NCBI GenBank assembly: GCA_002726335.1
Contig: PBSR01000019.1
Location: 4,407 to 68,406, forward strand
Direction of reading: 5' to 3'
Length of the DNA: 64,000 bases
From: Gemmatimonadaceae bacterium
GTDB taxonomy: Bacteria; Latescibacterota; UBA2968; UBA8231
Of the stretch, positions 24,753 through 33,187 are shown in pieces. Each line of letters opens with the position of its first letter. Position 1 is the first letter of the stretch. The translations under genes and the position numbers were made by a program. The notes under the pieces are model-generated. The model searched no databases and had not been told where the DNA came from. It worked only from the letters and a program-made list of their open reading frames with translations.

Positions 24753-25805
24753 TTAGGGTCCTGTCAGGACGTGGTGGATGGTGACGGAGCGTTCCTGTTG
24801 CGGCAGCAGGTCACCCAGCGTGATGTAGAGATGGCTCGTCAGGTAGCGGGGCTTGTTGGTGTGCGCCGAGTGGGCCGAGAGCACCGACTTGTCAGCCAGG
24901 TAGTAGGAGGACAGTCGATAGTCGCCGCTGGCGTCCTGCAGGCTGACGCTACCCTTGAGCCCCTCGCTCAGACCGGTGCCGGCGTTGTGGCGTAGCAGCT
25001 GGTACTCCGCCAGGCCCCGCGCCAGGGCCTCGGTCAGAAACATGTCGTGCGGCCAGGCCGGCAGGCGCTGTTCTCTGGCGCTGGCTACCTCGGTCACGAA
25101 GCCGTGGTTGGAGAAACCGGGCAACCCGAGCATGACGTAACACTCCTCCATCGGCCACCGGGAGCCGTTGAACATGCTGTAGGTCACATGGAAGGAGGAG
25201 CCACTGGCCAGAAAACTGTAACGGACTCCAACATCGATGCCGATCCGCGATATGGGCAGACGGTAGACGACCTCGAGGCGATCCGGCAGCTCCCGCACTT
25301 CAGGCAGGCCCCAGTCCATCTCCAGCAGCTTGTGCCGGCGCTTGCCGAGAACTTTGGAGTTGAACCAGAACCACTCCCAGTCCGCCAGTGGCAGATCGTC
25401 GTGGGCAAAGTCCGCCCTCTGGCCGCGACGACGCAGAGCGGAGATGCCGAAGGGTGTGGCGTGGCGCACCCGCGCCGAATACTCCGGCATCGACAGGTAG
25501 ACCTCCTGGCGAGTCGTGCGCACGGTGTAGTTGTGCGGCTGGCGGGCCGGCTCGTACGGCAGCGGCTCGGCCACCGACTCGGCGAAGCGGAACAGATCCC
25601 CCACATCAACCCGGCCGCTACCATCCAGATCGAAGCGCAGGTCTGTCCCCCCCACCGCCTGTCGCAGCAGGGCCAGGTCGTCCAGGTCGACCTGACCGCT
25701 GGCGTCGAAGTCCGCCGCCGGCACATCCTGAGACCAGGCAGCCGCAGACGTCAGGACCGCCATCAAGGCAATGGGCAACCTGTTCGTCCGGGCGTGGCAA
25801 GGCAT
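24753..25805 (-). CDS. Secreted protein with paired EF-hand/dockerin-like calcium loops
   Basis: 350 residues. The start has a signal peptide (basic MPCHARTNRLPIALMAVLTS, cleavage near AAAWSQ). Two calcium-loop repeats follow at about 32-43 and 58-69: DFDASGQVDLDD and DLDGSGRVDVGD, each followed by a helix, the pattern of dockerin type I or paired EF hands. The remaining 260 residues are beta-rich with no family I recognise. In other genomes dockerin-like tails sit on exported enzymes; here the loops are N-terminal. It overlaps the 5' extension of the divergent gene at 25933 but not its preferred start. It lies four bases downstream of the dehydrogenase start region on the same strand, in a different operon order. 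Confidence 0.65.
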   Translation of the reverse strand: MPCHARTNRLPIALMAVLTSAAAWSQDVPAADFDASGQVDLDDLALLRQAVGGTDLRFDLDGSGRVDVGDLFRFAESVAEPLPYEPARQPHNYTVRTTRQEVYLSMPEYSARVRHATPFGISALRRRGQRADFAHDDLPLADWEWFWFNSKVLGKRRHKLLEMDWGLPEVRELPDRLEVVYRLPISRIGIDVGVRYSFLASGSSFHVTYSMFNGSRWPMEECYVMLGLPGFSNHGFVTEVASAREQRLPAWPHDMFLTEALARGLAEYQLLRHNAGTGLSEGLKGSVSLQDASGDYRLSSYYLADKSVLSAHSAHTNKPRYLTSHLYITLGDLLPQQERSVTIHHVLTGP

Positions 25806-25932
25806 GGGGCAAACATCCCGCCCGGGACGGCCACCGTCAACGGCGGTCGTTCTGGCGCTGGAGCCGGGGGCCCGGTCGGTCTATCTTGTGCGCCCGCAGC
25901 GCCTCGATGTCCGCCCCGGGAGAACCCACGAT

Positions 25933-27138
25933 TTGAGTGCCAAGAAGAAGAGACTGAAGATCGCCGCCGTGGTCACGGAGTACCGCAAGTTCTCCCACGG
26001 GCAGCATATCGTCGACCGCTTTCTCGAGGGCTATGGCTGGAACGGCCGCCACCACCGCCCCCCCATGGATATCGTCTCGCTCTATGTGGATCAGCGTCCG
26101 GAGGGAGACCTGACGCTGGATCGCCTCGCCCGTTTTCCAAAGATGAAGCTGGTGCCCACCATCGCCGAGGCGTTGACCCTTGGCGGCTCGGATCTGGCCG
26201 TCGACGGTATCCTCCTGGTCGGCGAGCACGGCAAATACCATCGCAACGAGAAGGGCCAGCACCAGTACCCTAGATATGAGTTTTTCCAGCAGATGGTGTC
26301 CGTCTTCCGCACGACCGGAAAGGTGGCCCCCATCTTCAACGACAAGCACCTGTCGTGGAACTGGGACTGGGCCCGCCACATGTACGACGAGTCCGTCGAA
26401 TTGGGTATCCCCTTCATGGCGGGTTCGTCCCTGCCCGTCACCTGGCGCACACCGCAGATCGAGATGCCCCTCGAATCTCAGGTAAGCGAAGCGGTCTGCG
26501 TCTGCTACGGGGGTGTCGACAGCTACGATTTCCACGGGCTGGAAACGCTGCAGTGTATGGTCGAGCGCCGCGCCGGGGGCGAGCACGGCGTCAACTGGCT
26601 GGAGACCTACCGCGACGAGAAATTCTGGGAAGCGCACCACAAGGGCGTATGGTCGCGTGACCTGTTCGAAGCGGCCCTGTCTCGGAGTCACACGCTCTCG
26701 CAGCCACGACCGGGCTTCAATGACGTGTTGCCCACCATCGACGAGTTGAAGAAGCTGTGTGAGAAGCCGGTGGCCTACGTCTACCGGCACGCAGACGGGC
26801 TGCAGTCGACCATGCTGTTGCTCAGCGGCCTGGTACAGGACTTCAACTTTGCCGCCCGCGTCGGCGGTCGGGAAAAACCGCTGTCGACGCAGATGTACCT
26901 GCCCATGCCGCCGGCTCGTTCCACACTGGCCAGTTTCTTCAGTCCTCAGGTCAACAACGTGGAGCAGATGTTCCTCACCGGCAGACCCTCCTACCCTGTG
27001 GAGCGCACCTTGATGACGACGGGGCTCACCGCCGCGGCTGTGGACAGCCTGCAGCAGGAGGGCAAGAGACTCAGGACGCCTCACCTGGCGGCGGTAACCT
27101 ACCAGGCCAACCCCGAATCCACATTCTGGCGGACGTGA
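25933..27138 (+). CDS. Conserved protein of unknown function, first of a tandem paralogous pair
   Basis: 401 residues from a TTG at 25933 with GGGAGAA about eight bases upstream; an ATG at 25771 is in frame but its first 54 residues overlap the signal-peptide end of the divergent gene. The protein starts with a strand-helix (KIAAVVTEYRKFSHGQHIVD), then VSLYVDQRPEGD, DGILLVGEHGKY, PIFNDKHLSWNWDWA, MAGSSLPVTWR, VDSYDFHGLETLQCMVERR. The first 120 residues look like a Rossmann-type fold reminiscent of Gfo/Idh oxidoreductases but without a clear G-x-G-x-x-G. I cannot assign a reaction. The paralogue starts seven bases downstream and shares the same motif order. Confidence 0.7.
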   Translation: MSAKKKRLKIAAVVTEYRKFSHGQHIVDRFLEGYGWNGRHHRPPMDIVSLYVDQRPEGDLTLDRLARFPKMKLVPTIAEALTLGGSDLAVDGILLVGEHGKYHRNEKGQHQYPRYEFFQQMVSVFRTTGKVAPIFNDKHLSWNWDWARHMYDESVELGIPFMAGSSLPVTWRTPQIEMPLESQVSEAVCVCYGGVDSYDFHGLETLQCMVERRAGGEHGVNWLETYRDEKFWEAHHKGVWSRDLFEAALSRSHTLSQPRPGFNDVLPTIDELKKLCEKPVAYVYRHADGLQSTMLLLSGLVQDFNFAARVGGREKPLSTQMYLPMPPARSTLASFFSPQVNNVEQMFLTGRPSYPVERTLMTTGLTAAAVDSLQQEGKRLRTPHLAAVTYQANPESTFWRT

Positions 27139-27144
27139 ACGATA

Positions 27145-28518
27145 ATGCCTGACAAGAAGAAGAAATCGAAAGCGACTCCGAAGAGTGCCGTCAGCCCCCC
27201 GGTCAAGCGACCGCGCGCCGCCAAGACGGCCCCCAGAGCCAGGACCAAGGCCGCCGCACGGCGTCCGCCAGCGCCCCGACGTCCGACGCCGGCAGCACGC
27301 AGCCGGACCGGCAAGACGCCGGCCACCGGCGATGCCACCGCACCGTTGCGTCTGGCCGTGATCGCCACGGTGTACAGATATCTGTCCCACGCCCAGCACT
27401 TCGCCGACCGGTTCCTGGTGGGCTATCCCTACGAGGGTGAGTGGCGTCGGTCGAACACGAAGGTTGTCTCCCTGTACGTCGACCAGACCCCGGAGGGTGA
27501 TCAGAGCGTCGACCGCGCCCGCGAGTTCGGCTTCGAGATCTACCCCAGCGTCGCCCAGGCGTTGCGCTGCGGTGGACGCGATCTGGCCGTCGACGGCGTG
27601 CTCATCATCGGCGAGCACGGCGACTACCCGAGCAACGAGCTGGGGCAGATCCAGTACCCTCGCTACGAGATGTTCAAGGAGTGTGTGAAAGTCTTCGAAG
27701 CCGCTGGCCGCTCGGTACCGGTCTACAACGACAAGCACCTGTCCTACAGTTTCGACAAGGCTCGCGAAATGGTGGCCGACGGCCATCGCCTCAGCTTCCC
27801 GATTCTGGCCGGATCATCGCTGCCCGTCACCTGGCGCCTGCCTGACGTTGAGCTGCCCTACGACTGTGACATCGAGGAGGCGCTGATGGTCGGTGTCGGG
27901 GGCTCCGACGCCATGGACTACCACGCCCTCGAAGCCATGCAGTGTATGATCGAACGCCGGCGCGGCGGCGAGACCGGTGTGGCCTCGGTACAGTTGATCG
28001 AGGGCAAGAAGGTGTGGAAAGCCGGGGACGAGGGGCGCTGGTCGATGCGCCTGCTGGAGGCGGCATTGTCGCGCTCGGATTCGCCTCAGGGCCTGACCCA
28101 CGAGGACGGCCGCACCCAGGATCTGCTCGGCTCAGGAGAGCTGATGAAGCTGGTGGAAAAGCCGGCGGCCTATCTCATCGAATTCCGCGACGGCCTCAGA
28201 GCGACGCTGCTGATGATCAATGGCGCGGTGGCCGACTACAACTTCGCCTGCAAACTGAAGGGCAAAGCCGATCCGGTGTCCTGCCAGTTCTTTCTGTCAC
28301 CGACACCGAACGTGACCTACTCCGCCTGTCTGGTGGCCAAGATCGACGAGATGCTGACCACGGGTGCAGCCCCCTTCCCGGCGGAGCGCACGATGATCGT
28401 CAACGGCATCCTCGAAAGTTGCCTGCGCTCCAAACACGGTGGCCACAAGAAGCTGAAGACGCCCCACCTCGAGGTCGCCTATCGCGCACCGCGGGAGTCA
28501 CACCACGCGCGCAGCTAG
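27145..28518 (+). CDS. Conserved protein of unknown function, second of a tandem paralogous pair
   Basis: 457 residues. A Lys/Arg/Pro/Ala-rich basic tail of about 65 residues precedes the conserved part, which begins LRLAVIATVYRYLSHAQHFAD. It shares motifs with its neighbour: VSLYVDQTPEGD, AVDGVLIIGEHGDYP, VYNDKHLSYSFDKA, LAGSSLPVTWR, DYHALEAMQCMIERRRGG. The invariant His/Asp/Glu in GEHG, NDKHLS and the MQCM-ERR segment hint at a metal or nucleotide site, but no known active site matches. The basic N-terminal tail, absent from the first copy, may bind nucleic acid or another protein. The start is seven bases after the first gene's stop, so the two are cotranscribed and perhaps form a heteromer. 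Confidence 0.7.
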   Translation: MPDKKKKSKATPKSAVSPPVKRPRAAKTAPRARTKAAARRPPAPRRPTPAARSRTGKTPATGDATAPLRLAVIATVYRYLSHAQHFADRFLVGYPYEGEWRRSNTKVVSLYVDQTPEGDQSVDRAREFGFEIYPSVAQALRCGGRDLAVDGVLIIGEHGDYPSNELGQIQYPRYEMFKECVKVFEAAGRSVPVYNDKHLSYSFDKAREMVADGHRLSFPILAGSSLPVTWRLPDVELPYDCDIEEALMVGVGGSDAMDYHALEAMQCMIERRRGGETGVASVQLIEGKKVWKAGDEGRWSMRLLEAALSRSDSPQGLTHEDGRTQDLLGSGELMKLVEKPAAYLIEFRDGLRATLLMINGAVADYNFACKLKGKADPVSCQFFLSPTPNVTYSACLVAKIDEMLTTGAAPFPAERTMIVNGILESCLRSKHGGHKKLKTPHLEVAYRAPRESHHARS

Positions 28519-28539
28519 AACGGCTGGCGCCGCAGGGCT

Positions 28540-28797
28540 CTAGATGTGGCCATTCTGCCGCATCCAGACTTCGACCTCATCGCCGCCGACATCGGCCAGC
28601 ATGTGACCGTCGATCTCGACACACGGGGACGAGTGCTGACCGCTCCTGGTGACCATGTCCCTGTAGGCGTCGGCGTCTCGACTGACGTCGCGGGTTTCGA
28701 ACTCGAAGTTGTGCGATTGCAGAAAGTGCACCACCCCTCTCGTCCACGGACACATGGGGCTGAGGTAGGCGATGATCTTCGGAGTCGTCTCGGTCAT
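28540..28797 (-). CDS. Monothiol glutaredoxin-like protein
   Basis: 85 residues, standard glutaredoxin size. The active-site helix begins with CPWT in SPMCPWTRGVVHFLQ, giving one active-site Cys, and the cis-Pro loop is SSPCVEIDG, with a second Cys next to it. A glycine-rich DVGGDEVE segment binds glutathione in the family. It may reduce mixed disulfides or carry an iron-sulfur cluster. It converges on the paralogue pair (21 bases between stops) and diverges from the EamA transporter with 23 bases between starts, so a shared control region is short. Confidence 0.85.
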   Translation of the reverse strand: MTETTPKIIAYLSPMCPWTRGVVHFLQSHNFEFETRDVSRDADAYRDMVTRSGQHSSPCVEIDGHMLADVGGDEVEVWMRQNGHI

Positions 28798-28820
28798 GCC
28801 CTGGAACCTCGCCCATTGCG

Positions 28821-29789
28821 GTGACTTTGTCGACAGCGGAGCTCTACGCTCTGGGATGTGCCGTCCTCTGGGCGATCAACGCTCTGGTGCTGCGCACCCT
28901 CGCCCACCAGGTGGCGCCGGCGACGATCAACGCGGTACGCTGCGGCGCCGCGGGCCTTCTGTTTCTTCTCCTGATGCCCTTTTCGGCGCCCCTTTCCAGC
29001 CTGGCGCTGGTGCCCTGGAGCGAGTGGGGCCTGTTGCTGATCTCGCTCTCCTGTGGCCTCGTCGTCGGTGACACCCTGTACCTGGTGGCGCTGCGGGAGA
29101 TCGGCGTGTCACGTGCCATGCCGGTGTCGGGCACGTTTCCGCTGACAACCCTGCTGTTCGAACGCCTCCTGCTGGGTACACCACTGCAGCCCACGATTCT
29201 GCTCGGCAGCCTGCTGGTGGGAGTCGGTGTGGTGCTGCTGGCCTGGGCGAAAGTGCCGAAGACGTCTGGCGCGACGCCACACGCTTCCGGCACGACGCCA
29301 CACGCTTCCGGCACGACGCCATACGCTTCCGGCGCGACGCCACACGCTTCCGGCACCGTGCCACCGGTTCGCTTGCTGCGTGGAGTCCTCTGTGCTCTGA
29401 CGGCCGCCCTGCTCTGGGGTCTGGCAGTCACTCTGTTGAAGCCGGCCCTCGTGCACCTGACGATGGTGCAGGCCAACGCCGTACGTATGCCCATGGTCGC
29501 CCTGTTGCTCTACCTGCTCGTCATGCGGCCGGCCGGCCAGGCTCTGCGGCCGCTGACCCGCCGCACCTGGGTGCTGCTCGTCGGCTCCGGTCTGTCCGGC
29601 ATGGGCCTGGGGGCGTATCTGTTCCTCAGTGCGCTGTCGCAGATCGGTCCGGCCAAGACCGTCACACTCACCAGTGCCTCACCGGTCTTCGGTGTGGCAC
29701 TGGCCGTTCTGTTCCTCAAAGAGAAGGTCGACGCGCGCGCCCTGGTGGGCGCCGCCTGCTGTCTTGCAGGTGTCTACGCCGTCCTCTAG
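28821..29789 (+). CDS. EamA/DMT-superfamily transporter with repeat-containing linker
   Basis: 322 residues from a GTG at 28821. Ten hydrophobic segments are arranged as two EamA repeats (first: LYALGCAVLWAINALVLRTL; second: GVLCALTAALLWGLAVTLL). Between the repeats lies a hydrophilic linker made of four seven-residue units of the form GxTPHAS, encoded by the 21-base repeat array. It exports or imports small metabolites; substrate unknown. No good ribosome binding site precedes the GTG. Its TAG stop is directly next to the palindromic element at 29790. Confidence 0.88.
   Translation: MTLSTAELYALGCAVLWAINALVLRTLAHQVAPATINAVRCGAAGLLFLLLMPFSAPLSSLALVPWSEWGLLLISLSCGLVVGDTLYLVALREIGVSRAMPVSGTFPLTTLLFERLLLGTPLQPTILLGSLLVGVGVVLLAWAKVPKTSGATPHASGTTPHASGTTPYASGATPHASGTVPPVRLLRGVLCALTAALLWGLAVTLLKPALVHLTMVQANAVRMPMVALLLYLLVMRPAGQALRPLTRRTWVLLVGSGLSGMGLGAYLFLSALSQIGPAKTVTLTSASPVFGVALAVLFLKEKVDARALVGAACCLAGVYAVL
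29268..29351 (+). repeat. Four 21-base tandem repeats inside the EamA transporter gene
   Basis: Four perfect-length 21-base units (GGCNCGACGCCANACGCTTCC) follow each other without gaps, at 29268, 29289, 29310 and 29331. Differences are at one or two positions per unit. The array is in frame and encodes Thr-Pro-rich heptads in the linker between the two transporter halves. Copy number could vary by slippage without breaking the frame. Confidence 0.9.
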
Positions 29790-29954
29790 AGTAGCCCGTT
29801 GATAGAGTCGCTCTGTTGGCGAGGCCGAGGCATTTTCGGCCGGTGGCAAGGCGCGCGACCGAAGCGGGTCAGTGAGACCCGTTGAGGGAGCGCAACGCAG
29901 GCACCGGTCGAAAGGGCCGGCCGCAGCCCAGATGGGCTCCATCAACGGGCTACT
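29790..29954. mobile_element. MITE-like palindromic element, full copy
   Basis: 165 bases bounded by an 18-base terminal inverted repeat with one mismatch: GTAGCCCGTTGATAGAG at 29791-29807 against CTCCATCAACGGGCTAC at 29937-29953. The interior has further hairpins (GGGTC/GACCC at 29866-29880; GCCGA/TCGGC at 29824-29840) and no reading frame of note. It sits exactly between the EamA stop codon and the uxuA ribosome binding site (AGGAG at 29957). A shortened copy lies at 38603-38655. A nonautonomous transposon-like or REP/REPIN-type repeat is the likely nature. Confidence 0.6.
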
Positions 29955-29969
29955 ACAGGAGATCCTGAA

Positions 29970-30938
29970 ATGAAACTCGGCCTCGGTTTCGCCATGGCGA
30001 ACGTCACCGACGACAACCTGCGGGCGGCCGCGCAGCTCGGCGTCACCCACGCCTTCGTCAACCACGCCGACGTGGGCGATGGACACTTCGAGTTCGATCA
30101 ACTGCTGCGGCTGCGGCACCGCGTCGAACATCTGGGACTGCAGTTGGAGGGACTGGAGAACTTTCCGCGGCCCTGGTGGGAGGACGTGCTCACCGCCGGC
30201 CCCCGGCGCGACGAGCAGATCGATGGGGTCTGTCGATCGATCGACAACATGGGTCGAGCGGGGATTCATGTGCTCGGATACTGTTTCTCCATCCTCAGCG
30301 TCTGGGGCCACTGGCGAGCCTATGACGCCGGTGGCGGTCGTGGCAACGCCGGGCTGAAGAGCTTCGACTACAGCAAGGTCGAACAGGCCCCGCCACACCC
30401 GGCGGGCCCGGTGAGCGTCGACGAGATGTGGGAACGGTTCCACTACTTCCTGGAGCGGGTGATCCCCGTCGCCGAATCAGCGGATGTCCGTCTTGCCGCC
30501 CACCAGGACGACCCGCCAGCCGAATCGCTGCGCGGCATCGGTCGGCTGCTGACCAGCCACGATGCCATGCAGAAGCTGCTCGATCTGGTACCGAGCCATC
30601 ACAACGGTCTGGAGTTCTGTCAGGGAACGGTGGCCGAGATGGGACCGGACCGGGCGGTGGACGCCGTGCGCCGGTTCGCGGATCAGAACAAGATCGTCTA
30701 CGTCCACTTCCGCAATGTGCGCGGCGCTTTTCCGGTATTCGACGAGGTGTTTCACGACGAGGGCGACGTGGACATGCTCGAAGCCATGCTGGCCTACAAG
30801 CAGGCCGGATTCGACGGCGTCATGACCCCCGACCACTCGCCCAGGGTCACCGGCGATGCCGGTATGAGCCTGCGCGGTCGGGGCTTCGCCCTGGGATACA
30901 TGCGCGGGCTGATGCAGGCGGCCGAACGCTTCGGCTGA
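29970..30938 (+). CDS. uxuA: Mannonate dehydratase
   Basis: 322 residues, TIM-barrel. It dehydrates D-mannonate to 2-keto-3-deoxygluconate in the hexuronate degradation path. Family marks are AAHQDDPP (about 170-177), GLEFCQGTVAEMG (about 211-223) with the metal-binding Cys, VYVHFRNVRG (about 244-253) with the His ligand, and TPDHSPRV near the C-terminus. The protein is shorter than E. coli UxuA (394 residues) and lacks its long insertion, as in many bacterial homologues. The ribosome binding site AGGAG is next to the palindromic element. Other hexuronate genes (uxaC, kdgK, kdgA) are not in the window, but the keto-glutarate semialdehyde dehydrogenase at 36106 could serve a related sugar-acid route. 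Confidence 0.85.
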   Translation: MKLGLGFAMANVTDDNLRAAAQLGVTHAFVNHADVGDGHFEFDQLLRLRHRVEHLGLQLEGLENFPRPWWEDVLTAGPRRDEQIDGVCRSIDNMGRAGIHVLGYCFSILSVWGHWRAYDAGGGRGNAGLKSFDYSKVEQAPPHPAGPVSVDEMWERFHYFLERVIPVAESADVRLAAHQDDPPAESLRGIGRLLTSHDAMQKLLDLVPSHHNGLEFCQGTVAEMGPDRAVDAVRRFADQNKIVYVHFRNVRGAFPVFDEVFHDEGDVDMLEAMLAYKQAGFDGVMTPDHSPRVTGDAGMSLRGRGFALGYMRGLMQAAERFG

Positions 30939-30945
30939 TACGGCC

Positions 30946-32928
30946 TCAGCCGCGGGTCGAATCGGTAATCGCGCCGCGCCACCAGAGGATGTACTTGGCA
31001 CGATCGAGGGGTGAGATGCCCTTGTGGGGGCGCGTCTCCCCCTGATCGGGGGGACAGTCCTCGTAGCCATCGAAACGGGTGAACCAGACCCCGCGACCTC
31101 CCGTGACGGAGCTGAGGCGGATAGCGTAGTCCATCGACGTCGCCAATGGCACACGTCCCACCATGGCGAACTGCCCCGCCGCGATCGTCGCCGGCTCGAA
31201 AGTGCCGCGCATGCCGATCACATCCCCCGTCACCTTGCCGATGAAGCTCTCCGGCGCCGTGATGCGGAAGGTGAGCATCGGCTCCAGCAACTGCGTGTCC
31301 GTCGCTGTCAGCGCTTTCAGGACCGCCATGTCGGTGGCCAGTTTGAAATCACCCGGTCGGCTGTGGATCAGGTGATGACTCCCATCGATCAGGGTGATCG
31401 ACAGGTCCGTCACCTCCCAGCCTTTGGGTCCCTGCATCAGCGAGTGCGGCAGACGATGGGCGATCTCGTTCTGGTACTTCGGGTCGATGTCGATCTTGTC
31501 GACAGTGGAAGCAAAGCGGACGCCGCTGTCGCGGGGCCCCGATTCGATCCGCAACGTCAGGATCGCCCAGCAGGGCTTCGGCATCGTGTAGGCCTCCGCG
31601 CCCTCACCGGCGGCGGCGGGCCTTTCCTTGTAGATCACCGTAGGTGGGCTGAACTGCGCTTCGATGCCAAAGCGGGTCTGCAGGATCTCGGTGAGGATCT
31701 CCGTCTGCACGGCCCCCATGATACGCACGTGCAGCTCGCGCTCGTCCTGGAACCAGCGGAAGTCGAGGTGGGGATCTTCACTCGACAGCTGCTGCAGCGC
31801 CGCCGCCAGGGACGCGTGGCCGGCATCGTCAGCCGGTGTCACCTGCACCGACAGCAGCGGCGCGCTGAGCGTGTAGCCGCCGGGGACCACCGTCGGATCA
31901 CCCAGGATATCGCCGATGCGCGCTTCCGGTAGACCGCACAGATAGCCGATCTCGCCGGCGACCAGCTCCGGCGCATCCTCGTAGCGCCCGAGGACGATGC
32001 GCTTGATCTGAGTCACCTGCTCCTGGCGCCCGGCGGTGGCGTTGTCGATGCGGTCACGCGTGCGCAGCCGGCCGGCGAAGAGCCGGACGCCGGCGACCCG
32101 GCCCAGCTTTCTGTCGTGGTCCAGCCGGAAGACGACGGCGGACAGTGGACCCGCCACATCGTCGGGTGCATCAGGGAAATACCGGACGAGCGTCTCGAGG
32201 GCTGCCGCCACGCCATGACCACTCTTGGCCGCGCCGCAGATGACGGGGAACAGCCTGCGATCAGCGACGGCGCCAGCCAGGGACGGTTGCCAGTCCTGAG
32301 GCGTCAGATCCCCGTCCCGCGCTATCCACGTTTCCAGCAGGGCCTCGTCGGAGGCGGTGACGGCTTCCTCGATCTCTCTCCGCTGTGACTCGTCGAGCTC
32401 GACGACTCGGGCCCCGCCGTCCCCCTCTTCCGTGGCCCGGTTCAGCCATACCATGTCGGGGTGGAACTCGGACCGCATCTGCTCGACCACGGCACCGGCA
32501 TCGGCCCCGACCCGGTCGATCTTGTTGACGAACAGCAGGACCGGCAGCCCGCGAGCCTCCAGGGCCCGCCAGATCGTTTCCGTCTGTGCCTGGATTCCCT
32601 CTGCGGCACAGACCACCAGTACGGCCCCGTCCAGCACCCGCAGCGAGCGCTCCACCTCGGCCGAGAAATCCACGTGTCCCGGGGTGTCGATGAGCTGGAA
32701 GTGCACGTTCTGCCAGACGAAGGACAGCGTCGACGCCCGCACCGAGATCCCCCGGCGACGTTCGACATCGAGTGTGTCGGACAGGCTCGTGCCCTTATCG
32801 ACGTTGCCTGCCTCGGCAATGCTGCCACTGACGTGCAGCATGGCCTCGGTGAGGGTTGTCTTGCCGGCATCGACATGGGCCAGGATGCCGAGGTTGCGGA
32901 TCGGGGGACGGATGAGTGTGGCCTCCAC
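30946..32928 (-). CDS. Translational GTPase of the TetM/ribosomal-protection type
   Basis: About 660 residues from a GTG at 32928 (a TTG at 32994 is also in frame); the GTG places the start about eight residues before the G1 loop region, as in Tet(M). Motifs are AHVDAGKTT (G1), RGISVRAS (switch I), DTPGHVDF (G3), and NKIDRVGAD (G4). Domains II-V follow the EF-G order, ending with TGDVIGMRGTFEP and GYEDCPPDQG. Ribosomal-protection proteins remove tetracycline from the ribosome; related paralogues of unknown role also exist. No Tet attenuator leader peptide or mobile element surrounds it, so resistance is possible but not shown. It converges on uxuA with seven bases between. Confidence 0.85.
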   Translation of the reverse strand: MEATLIRPPIRNLGILAHVDAGKTTLTEAMLHVSGSIAEAGNVDKGTSLSDTLDVERRRGISVRASTLSFVWQNVHFQLIDTPGHVDFSAEVERSLRVLDGAVLVVCAAEGIQAQTETIWRALEARGLPVLLFVNKIDRVGADAGAVVEQMRSEFHPDMVWLNRATEEGDGGARVVELDESQRREIEEAVTASDEALLETWIARDGDLTPQDWQPSLAGAVADRRLFPVICGAAKSGHGVAAALETLVRYFPDAPDDVAGPLSAVVFRLDHDRKLGRVAGVRLFAGRLRTRDRIDNATAGRQEQVTQIKRIVLGRYEDAPELVAGEIGYLCGLPEARIGDILGDPTVVPGGYTLSAPLLSVQVTPADDAGHASLAAALQQLSSEDPHLDFRWFQDERELHVRIMGAVQTEILTEILQTRFGIEAQFSPPTVIYKERPAAAGEGAEAYTMPKPCWAILTLRIESGPRDSGVRFASTVDKIDIDPKYQNEIAHRLPHSLMQGPKGWEVTDLSITLIDGSHHLIHSRPGDFKLATDMAVLKALTATDTQLLEPMLTFRITAPESFIGKVTGDVIGMRGTFEPATIAAGQFAMVGRVPLATSMDYAIRLSSVTGGRGVWFTRFDGYEDCPPDQGETRPHKGISPLDRAKYILWWRGAITDSTRG

Positions 32929-33112
32929 TGGGTCGTGGCAACTCGAGAATTGGGAACGGCGGTTGCGGACCGCTCGGCTAAAGTGGGACGACAACGGACC
33001 CTATCAGGGCCGGTGAAGGTTGCCAGTTACGTCTGCAGAGGGACTCCGTCTCTCAGCAAGCTGTTTGGGACGGCCGAGATTGCATTGCCTGTACCCATAT
33101 TGCGTTGCCCTT

Positions 33113-33142
33113 TTGATGGGGCTACCGTTACGTATGTATTAT
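33113..33142 (+). promoter_or_regulatory. Candidate sigma-70-type promoter for the secreted protein gene
   Basis: TTGATG (33113-33118) and TATTAT (33137-33142) are separated by 18 bases. They lie in an unusually AT-rich stretch of the window, about 45 bases upstream of the ATG at 33188. Matches are four of six and five of six to the consensus. Pattern by eye only. Confidence 0.35.
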
Positions 33143-33187
33143 AAATCAAGAATCTTTGCTGCCTGATCTTCTGAAGATCCCAGGAAC

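Noticed and set aside
29268..29351. Short direct repeats considered as a CRISPR array
   Set aside because: The units are contiguous without spacers and lie in frame in a transporter gene.
32929..32994. TTG at 32994 as start of the TetM-like gene
   Set aside because: It would add 22 residues without homology; the GTG at 32928 gives the usual distance to the first GTPase loop. Not fully excluded.
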